In this document: one piece after another, positions 47,882-52,569 of the stretch
Numbering within the stretch: position 1 is the first letter of the stretch
How the letters are laid out: each line of letters opens with the position of its first letter
Translations under genes and position numbers: made by a program
Assembly (NCBI RefSeq): GCF_003696235.1
Contig: NZ_RFFJ01000015.1
Span: 1 to 52,569 of the forward strand
Length of the DNA stretch: 52,569 nucleotides
Reading direction: 5' to 3'
Origin: Streptomyces triticirhizae
GTDB taxonomy: Bacteria; Actinomycetota; Actinomycetes; Streptomycetales; Streptomycetaceae
Notes under the pieces: generated by a model
Told to the model about the DNA's origin: nothing
The model's database searches: none
Seen by the model: the letters and a program-made list of their open reading frames with translations, nothing else

Positions 47882-48727
47882 TCAGATCAGGGGCCAGGGG
47901 ATCGCGGGCCACTCGCCGCCGGGGAGGGGGTGGGTGCCGGTGGCGAGCAGGTCGGCGACCCGTTCGCGGAGGGCCTCGCACTCCTCCTCGGTCAGCAGCT
48001 CGGCGAGGCGCTTCGCCAGCGGGCGCCCGTCGGCCAGTTCCGCGCTCAGCCCGGCCAGGGCAGCGCGGACGTCCGTCGGCAACGGCTCGCCGCCCCAACC
48101 CCACAGCAGCGTCCGCAACTTGTTCTCCACATGGAAGCTGACCCCGTGGTCGATGGCGTGCAGCCGGCCGTCGTCCAGGGGCAGCAGGTGGCCGCCCTTG
48201 CGGTCGGCGTTGTTGATCACCGCGTCCAGGGTCGCCAGCCGGCGCAGCCGCGCGTCGTCCGCGTGCACCAGCAGCGCCGTGCGGCCCTCCGCGACCTCGG
48301 CGAAGCCGACGGCCTTCCAGCCGGGCCCGGGCTCCTCCCCCTCGACCAGGGCCAACAGCCGCTCGGGGCCCCGGCCGAAGTCGGCCGCGTCCGGCGTGGG
48401 CCCCACCCACAGCTGGCACATCCCGACGCCCAGCGGCCCCTCGCGCAGCACCGTCGGCGGCACCAGGTCCCAGCCCAGCGCGCGGCAGACCTCGTACGCG
48501 GCGACCTCGCGCTCGGCGAGGGTGCCGTCGGGGAAGTCCCACAGCGGGCGTTCGCCCGACACCGGCTTGTACACGCAGTGCAGGGTGCGGCCGGCCCGCT
48601 CGACGGTGGCGTAGAGGACCGCGTTGGAGGCGTCGGTGACCTGCCCCAGGATCGTCAACTCGCCCTCGGCGAGGACCTCACACGTGCTCACGCCCGGCTG
48701 CGACGGTATCCGTTCTGGCGCGGACAT
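47882..48727 (-). CDS. SCO1664-family protein with a PI3/PI4-kinase-like fold
   Basis: This 281-residue protein has WDFPDGTLAEREVAAYEVCRALG near residue 60, VINNADRKGGHLLPL near 145 and AIDHGVSFHVENKLRT near 165. The NNADRxxxH and DHG elements resemble the catalytic and metal loops of PI3/PI4-kinase and HipA-like kinases. The phosphorylated partner is unknown. ATG at 48727 follows GGAGGG and overlaps the end of the DUF3090 gene by 40 bp. Actinobacteria conserve this gene with DUF3090, a histidine phosphatase and mshC. Confidence 0.8.
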   Translation of the reverse strand: MSAPERIPSQPGVSTCEVLAEGELTILGQVTDASNAVLYATVERAGRTLHCVYKPVSGERPLWDFPDGTLAEREVAAYEVCRALGWDLVPPTVLREGPLGVGMCQLWVGPTPDAADFGRGPERLLALVEGEEPGPGWKAVGFAEVAEGRTALLVHADDARLRRLATLDAVINNADRKGGHLLPLDDGRLHAIDHGVSFHVENKLRTLLWGWGGEPLPTDVRAALAGLSAELADGRPLAKRLAELLTEEECEALRERVADLLATGTHPLPGGEWPAIPWPLI

Positions 48728-49281
48728 ACGTGTCCCTCCGGGTCGAGCGGCAGGCTGCACAGCGGGCAGGGCGGACGGCCGGCGTTGACGACCTCCAGGG
48801 CGCGTTTGGCGAAGGCGCGCGCCATGGTGCCGCTCAGCCGGACCCGCAACATGGGCGGGCCGTTCTCGTCGTCGCGCAGCAGCCGCTCCTCGGCCTCGGC
48901 GAACTCCTCCTCGGAGTCCGCCTCCAGCTCAACCAGCGCCTGCGCCTCGACGATCATGCGCTCGGCCTCGCCGTCCCAGGCCAGGGCCATGGTGCCGACC
49001 CGGAACTCCTCGTCCACGGGCGAGGCCAGCGGCGCGGTGTCGGTCAGTTCGGAGGGGGCGACGGCCGGGACCGAGGTGTTGCCTCCCGAGCGCCGGACGA
49101 CCTCGTCCAGCAGCTCGTCGATGCGCTCGGCGAGCGCTTCCACCTGCGCCTTCTCCAACGCGACGCTGGTGGTACGGCCGGCCGCCGACGCCTGTAGGAA
49201 GAACGTGCGGCGGCCAGGCAACCCGACGGTCCCGGCGACAAAGCGTTCGGGAGGGTCGTAGAGGAAGACCTGACGGGACAC
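48688..49281 (-). CDS. DUF3090-family protein with a C-terminal zinc-ribbon-like motif
   Basis: This 197-residue protein begins MSRQVFLYDPPERFVAGTVG. It ends with CPLCSLPLDPEGHVCPRQNGYRR, whose CPLC and HVC suggest metal binding. The middle is acidic (ALVELEADSEEEFAEAEERLL). Function is unknown. GTG at 49281 follows GGAG. It overlaps the kinase-like gene, so the two are translated together. Confidence 0.8.
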   Translation of the reverse strand: MSRQVFLYDPPERFVAGTVGLPGRRTFFLQASAAGRTTSVALEKAQVEALAERIDELLDEVVRRSGGNTSVPAVAPSELTDTAPLASPVDEEFRVGTMALAWDGEAERMIVEAQALVELEADSEEEFAEAEERLLRDDENGPPMLRVRLSGTMARAFAKRALEVVNAGRPPCPLCSLPLDPEGHVCPRQNGYRRSRA

Positions 49282-49317
49282 GTACTGCTCCGGGGGATCG
49301 ATTGCTGGGACACGTGC

Positions 49318-49323
49318 ACCCTA
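49318..49323 (-). promoter_or_regulatory. candidate -10 box of the DUF3090 gene (TAGGGT)
   Basis: TAGGGT on the minus strand lies about 37 bp before the GTG at 49281, in the gap after the phosphatase gene. Confidence 0.45.
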
Positions 49324-49392
49324 CTGCGCTTCGCGATCACCGTGCCCCGGGACCGTCCGTGGCCGGCCACCGGGCGGGGCCCTCGTCGTTCC

Positions 49393-50085
49393 CTAGGCGC
49401 CGCCGCCCACCGGGGACTCGGTGGTCTCGGCGACGTCCCGGGCGGCGGCCTCGGTCTGCGGCACGAACTCGCCCAGGTCTCCGGTGTCCCCGAAGCGCAG
49501 CAGCATCGGGGGCTCGGTGTAGCGGATCGCGGTCACCGAGGCGGGGTGCGGCAACAGCCGTTGGAACAGGTCGAGATGCATCCCCAGCGCGTCGGCGACC
49601 ACGGCCTTGATGTTGTCACCATGGGTGCACATCAGCCAGACCGCGTCGGCGCCGTGTTCCTCGGCGACCCGGGCGTCCCACTCGCGGACGGCCGCCACCA
49701 CGCGGTGCTGGACGTCGCGCAGCGCCTCGCCCTCGGGGAAGACCACGGCGGACGGCTGGACGCGGACGGTGCGCATCAGCTCGGTCTCGGCCAGCTCCTT
49801 GAGCGGCCGGTTGGTCCACCGGCCGTAGTCGCACTCGGTGACCCGCTCGTCGGCGTGGACCGGCAGCTCGGGGCGCGCCTCGCGCAGCGGGGCGACGGTG
49901 CGCGCGCAGCGGAGCAGGGGGCTGTGCACGACGAGGGCCAGCGGCACCCCGGCCAGCCGTCCGGGCAGCGCCCGCGCCTGCTCCCGGCCGTAGTCGTCGA
50001 GGTCGACGCCGGGGGTGCGGCCGGCGAGCAGCCCCGAGGAGTTGGCGGTGGTCCGGCCGTGCCGGAGCAGCAGTAGCGTGGGCAT
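49393..50085 (-). CDS. histidine-phosphatase-family protein (MSMEG_4193-like)
   Basis: This 230-residue phosphoglycerate-mutase-fold protein has the catalytic LLLLRHGRTTAN (His9) and second histidine in MCTHGDN near 155, with ERVTECDYGRW between. It is likely a phosphatase. It belongs to the mshC-linked set also found in mycobacteria; its physiological substrate is not settled to my knowledge. ATG at 50085 has TACCCT 7 nt upstream and no ribosome-binding site, indicating a leaderless mRNA. Confidence 0.85.
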   Translation of the reverse strand: MPTLLLLRHGRTTANSSGLLAGRTPGVDLDDYGREQARALPGRLAGVPLALVVHSPLLRCARTVAPLREARPELPVHADERVTECDYGRWTNRPLKELAETELMRTVRVQPSAVVFPEGEALRDVQHRVVAAVREWDARVAEEHGADAVWLMCTHGDNIKAVVADALGMHLDLFQRLLPHPASVTAIRYTEPPMLLRFGDTGDLGEFVPQTEAAARDVAETTESPVGGGA

Positions 50086-50092
50086 GGCGCCC

Positions 50093-50098
50093 AGGGTA
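50093..50098 (-). promoter_or_regulatory. -10 box of the leaderless histidine phosphatase gene (TACCCT)
   Basis: TACCCT on the minus strand is followed by GGGCGCC, 7 nt, and the ATG at 50085. Confidence 0.5.
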
Positions 50099-50236
50099 GA
50101 GCAGCGGGGTGGCGTGGCCACGCGGGCTCCGAGGGCGCTGTCCCCCGTGCGGGGTGGGCTGTTGAACGCGTGGCCGCCCGTTCACCGGCGCGCGCCGGCC
50201 CCTCGCGCGCCGGCGCCTCAGGCGAGGCCCGCGCCC

Positions 50237-51286
50237 TCAGGCGAGGCCAGCGCGCTCCAGGGCGGCGACCCCGGCGCGCAGGCCGGCGAACCGCTCCTCA
50301 CGGGTGAACCCGGCCGGGGCGAGCGAGAGGGTGGTGACTCCGGCGTCGGCGAAGGCCCGCATCCGGTCGGCGACCCGTTCCACCGGCCCGATCAGCGTGG
50401 TCGCGTCGATCAGCTCGCGCGGCACGGCGGCGGCCGCGCCGTCCCTGTCGCCGGCGAGATAGCGCTCCTGGATGGTGTCGGCGGCCTCGCCGAAGCCCAT
50501 CCGGTGGGCCAGCCGGTGGTAGAAGTTCTGCTTGCGGCTGCCCATCCCGCCCACATAGAGCGCGGTGTACGGGCGGAAGTGGTCGGCCAGCGCGGTCAGA
50601 TCGTCACCGATGGCCAGCGGAACGGTCGGCACCACATCGAAACCGTCCATCGTCTGACCGATCCGCTCCCGCCCGGCGCGCAGCGGCGCCAGCGTCGTCT
50701 CCTCGGCGTGCTCGGGCGAGAAGAAGATCAGCAGGGCGCCGTCGGCGATCTCCCCGGTCTGCTCCAGGTTCTTCGGGCCGATGGCGGCGATGTAGAGGGG
50801 AACGCGCTCGCGGATCGGGTGCACGGTCAGCTTGATGGGCTTGCCCGGCCCTTCGGGCAGCGGCAGCGTCCAGTGCGCGCCCTGGTGGGTCAGCCGCTCG
50901 CGGGACATCGCCTTGCGGACGATCTCCACATACTCGCGGGTGCGGGCCAGCGGCCTGTCGAAGCGGACCCCGTACCAGCCCTCGGAGACCTGCGGCCCCG
51001 AGACGCCCAGGCCCAGCCGGAACCGGCCGCCGGAGAGGCTGTCCAGGGTGGCCGCCGTCATCGCCGTCATCGCCGGGGTCCTGGCCGGGATCTGGAGGAT
51101 CGCCGAGCCCACGTCGATGCGTTCGGTCTGGGCCGCGACCCAGGAGAGCACGGTCGGGGCGTCGGAACCGTACGCCTCGGCGGCCCAGCAGACCGCGTAC
51201 CCGAGGCGGTCGGCCTCCTGGGCCACCGCCAGGTTGTCCGCGTCCATCCCGGCGCCCCAGTAGCCGAGGTTGATTCCGAGCCGCAT
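50237..51286 (-). CDS. LLM-class F420-dependent oxidoreductase (Rv3520c-like)
   Basis: This 349-residue TIM-barrel protein begins MRLGINLGYWGAGMDADNLAVAQEADRLGY. It carries the SGGRFRLGLGVSGPQVSEGWYG signature near residue 85, typical of F420-dependent members of the luciferase-like class. It probably transfers hydride to or from F420 on an unknown substrate. It sits upstream of the phosphatase gene in the same direction, with about 150 bp between them. It is unrelated in detail to the LLM protein at 43997. Confidence 0.88.
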   Translation of the reverse strand: MRLGINLGYWGAGMDADNLAVAQEADRLGYAVCWAAEAYGSDAPTVLSWVAAQTERIDVGSAILQIPARTPAMTAMTAATLDSLSGGRFRLGLGVSGPQVSEGWYGVRFDRPLARTREYVEIVRKAMSRERLTHQGAHWTLPLPEGPGKPIKLTVHPIRERVPLYIAAIGPKNLEQTGEIADGALLIFFSPEHAEETTLAPLRAGRERIGQTMDGFDVVPTVPLAIGDDLTALADHFRPYTALYVGGMGSRKQNFYHRLAHRMGFGEAADTIQERYLAGDRDGAAAAVPRELIDATTLIGPVERVADRMRAFADAGVTTLSLAPAGFTREERFAGLRAGVAALERAGLA

Positions 51287-51357
51287 GAGATCCCCTTCAC
51301 CGCCGCCTACTCACCGGTAACGCACCGGTCCCCCGGACTGTAGCGCGTGCCCGCAAG

Positions 51358-51363
51358 TACCCT
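51358..51363 (+). promoter_or_regulatory. -10 box of the aldo/keto reductase gene (TACCCT)
   Basis: TACCCT lies 8 nt before the ATG at 51372 with no ribosome-binding site between, suggesting a leaderless or nearly leaderless mRNA. Confidence 0.5.
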
Positions 51364-51371
51364 CAACGCCC

Positions 51372-52358
51372 ATGGATCTCAGGCACCTCGGCCGTACCGG
51401 ACTGCGCGTCTCCCGCCTCGGGCTCGGGACCCTCACCTGGGGCAGGGAGATCGACGAACGGAACGCGGCCGAGCTGCTGAAGACGTTCTGGGCCGCCGGC
51501 GGCACGCTGGTCGACACCGCCGACGTCTACGCCGACGGCGAGGCGGAACGGATGCTGGGCCGGCTGGTCGGCGGCTCGGTGCCGCGCGAGGACCTGGTGA
51601 TCGCCACCAAGGCCGGCAGCGTGCCCGACCCGGACCGCCGCTTCGACACCTCGCGCGGTCACCTGCTGGCGGCGCTCGACGCCTCCCTGGCGCGGCTGCG
51701 CACCGACCACGTTGACCTGTGGCAGATCCACGCCTTCGACCCCGAGACGCCGCTCGACGAGACGCTCCAGGCGGTGGACGTGGCCATCGCCACCGGCCGG
51801 GCCCGTTACGCCGGGGTCTCCAACTTCTGCGGCTGGCAGCTGGCCAAGGCGGCGACCTGGCAGCTGGCGGCGCCGCTGGGCCGGACCCGGCTGGCCAGCA
51901 CGCAGATGGAGTACTCGCTGCTGCAACGCGGGGTGGAACGGGAGGTGCTGCCGGCCGCGCTGGACCTGGGCGTCGGGCTGCTGCCGTCCTCGCCGCTGGG
52001 GCGCGGGGTGCTCACCGGCAAGTACCGGGAGGGCGCCAGGCCGGCCGACTCCCGGGGTGCCTCCGAGGTGTTGGCGGGCTTTGTCGCGCCCTATCTGGAC
52101 GAGGCGGCCGGCCGGATCGTGGACGCGGTCGCCATAGCGGCCGACGGGCTCGCGGTGACGCCGGCCCAGGTGGCGCTCGCCTGGGTGCGGGACCGGCCGG
52201 GGGTGGCGGCGCCGCTGCTGGGGGCGCGGACGGCGCGGCAGTTGGAGGAGGCGTTGTCAGTGGAGGCGCTTAGTCTTCCCGATGAGATTCGCCGGGCCCT
52301 GGACGACGTCTCGGCGCCGGTGCACCACTACCCCGACCAGGACTGGAGTTCGCTGTGA
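51372..52358 (+). CDS. aldo/keto reductase
   Basis: This 328-residue barrel protein has the family start MDLRHLGRTGLRVSRLGLGTLTWG, the catalytic Asp/Tyr region FVDTADVYADGEAE-like (LVDTADVYADG near residue 50), Lys near 78 (IATKAGS) and His near 118 (LWQIHAFDPETPL). It should reduce aldehydes or ketones with NADPH. The substrate is unknown. Its stop overlaps the start of the next gene (GTGA). Confidence 0.92.
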   Translation: MDLRHLGRTGLRVSRLGLGTLTWGREIDERNAAELLKTFWAAGGTLVDTADVYADGEAERMLGRLVGGSVPREDLVIATKAGSVPDPDRRFDTSRGHLLAALDASLARLRTDHVDLWQIHAFDPETPLDETLQAVDVAIATGRARYAGVSNFCGWQLAKAATWQLAAPLGRTRLASTQMEYSLLQRGVEREVLPAALDLGVGLLPSSPLGRGVLTGKYREGARPADSRGASEVLAGFVAPYLDEAAGRIVDAVAIAADGLAVTPAQVALAWVRDRPGVAAPLLGARTARQLEEALSVEALSLPDEIRRALDDVSAPVHHYPDQDWSSL

Positions 52359-52569
52359 CCTCCGAGCACGCCACCCCCGCCGACGCGGCGGCGGAGCTGC
52401 GGGCCGCCGTGCGGGCCGTGGAGAGCGGTGAGCGCCCCGCCGCCTCGTTCTTCAACCGGCCCGAGCCGCCGAAGCCGCCGAAGCCGGCCCAGCGGGGCGG
52501 TCCCCGCCCGCCGGCGGCCGAGGCGGGGCCGGTGGCCGTGCCGGAGGGGCTGCCGGCGCTGTTGGCCGC
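52355..52569 (+). CDS. partial gene: Pro/Ala-rich N-terminus, possibly a helix-hairpin-helix protein
   Basis: From the GTG at 52355 the frame stays open to the window end (71 codons): MTSEHATPADAAAELRAAV, then VESGERPAASFF and a Pro/Lys-rich stretch. The LRAAVRAVESGE start resembles streptomycete proteins annotated with helix-hairpin-helix domains downstream of an aldo/keto reductase, from memory only. It is translationally coupled to the reductase. Confidence 0.6.
   Translation, partial: MTSEHATPADAAAELRAAVRAVESGERPAASFFNRPEPPKPPKPAQRGGPRPPAAEAGPVAVPEGLPALLA

Overview
The window is a very GC-rich actinobacterial chromosome segment, almost certainly from Streptomyces or a close relative. The evidence is the complete Pup-proteasome locus, a mycothiol gene (mshC), F420-type oxidoreductases, a GylR-type glycerol operon, GTG starts and TANNNT -10 boxes. 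The gene order matches the conserved Streptomyces core region as I remember it. I saw no tRNA, rRNA, CRISPR array, transposase or phage gene.

Layout. 1-258: start of a DUF2510 membrane-type protein leaving the window on the left. 461-1687: CPA2 cation/H+ antiporter. 1917-2837: 5'-3' exonuclease (+). 3329-10747 (-): pafB-pafC-small membrane protein-tatA-tatC-dagK-helY. 10897-13786 (-): pafA and two FKBP-type prolyl isomerases. 13796-16486: MFS exporter diverging from a LacI regulator. 16180-21844 (-): arc/mpa, dop, pup, prcB, prcA. 22110-25492: ferredoxin, secreted protein, trmI, site-2 protease. 25618-29861: RecB-family nuclease, orphan response regulator, orphan solute-binding lipoprotein, HAD phosphatase. 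30067-33579 (-): metH. 33802-38762 (+): gylR-glpF-glpK-glpD. 38839-45055 (+): peptide-type ABC importer plus luciferase-like monooxygenase, which looks like an accessory insertion. 45232-46212: PAC2/ParJ-like protein. 46325-51286 (-): mshC, a kinase-like protein, DUF3090, a histidine phosphatase and an F420-type oxidoreductase. 51372-52569 (+): aldo/keto reductase and a partial gene.

How the genes work together. Pup is deamidated by Dop, attached to substrates by PafA, and recognised by Arc, which threads substrates into the PrcAB core. PafB and PafC form the PafBC activator of the LexA-independent DNA-damage response. Two nuclease genes in the same window (1917 and 25618) are preceded by close matches to the RecA-NDp/PafBC promoter motif (TTGTCRGTG-N8-TANNNT). 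In both, the -10 box lies 7 nt before a leaderless start codon.

Other points of interest. A perfect 23-bp inverted repeat encloses the ribosome-binding site and start codon of the ABC cassette. Two near-identical palindromes are candidate GylR operators. The LacI reading frame has lost its usual stop and overlaps prcA by 307 bp antisense. A conserved kinase-like/DUF3090/phosphatase trio beside mshC is a candidate for an unassigned mycothiol-linked function. Many genes have a -10 box 6-9 nt from the start codon, which implies leaderless mRNAs.
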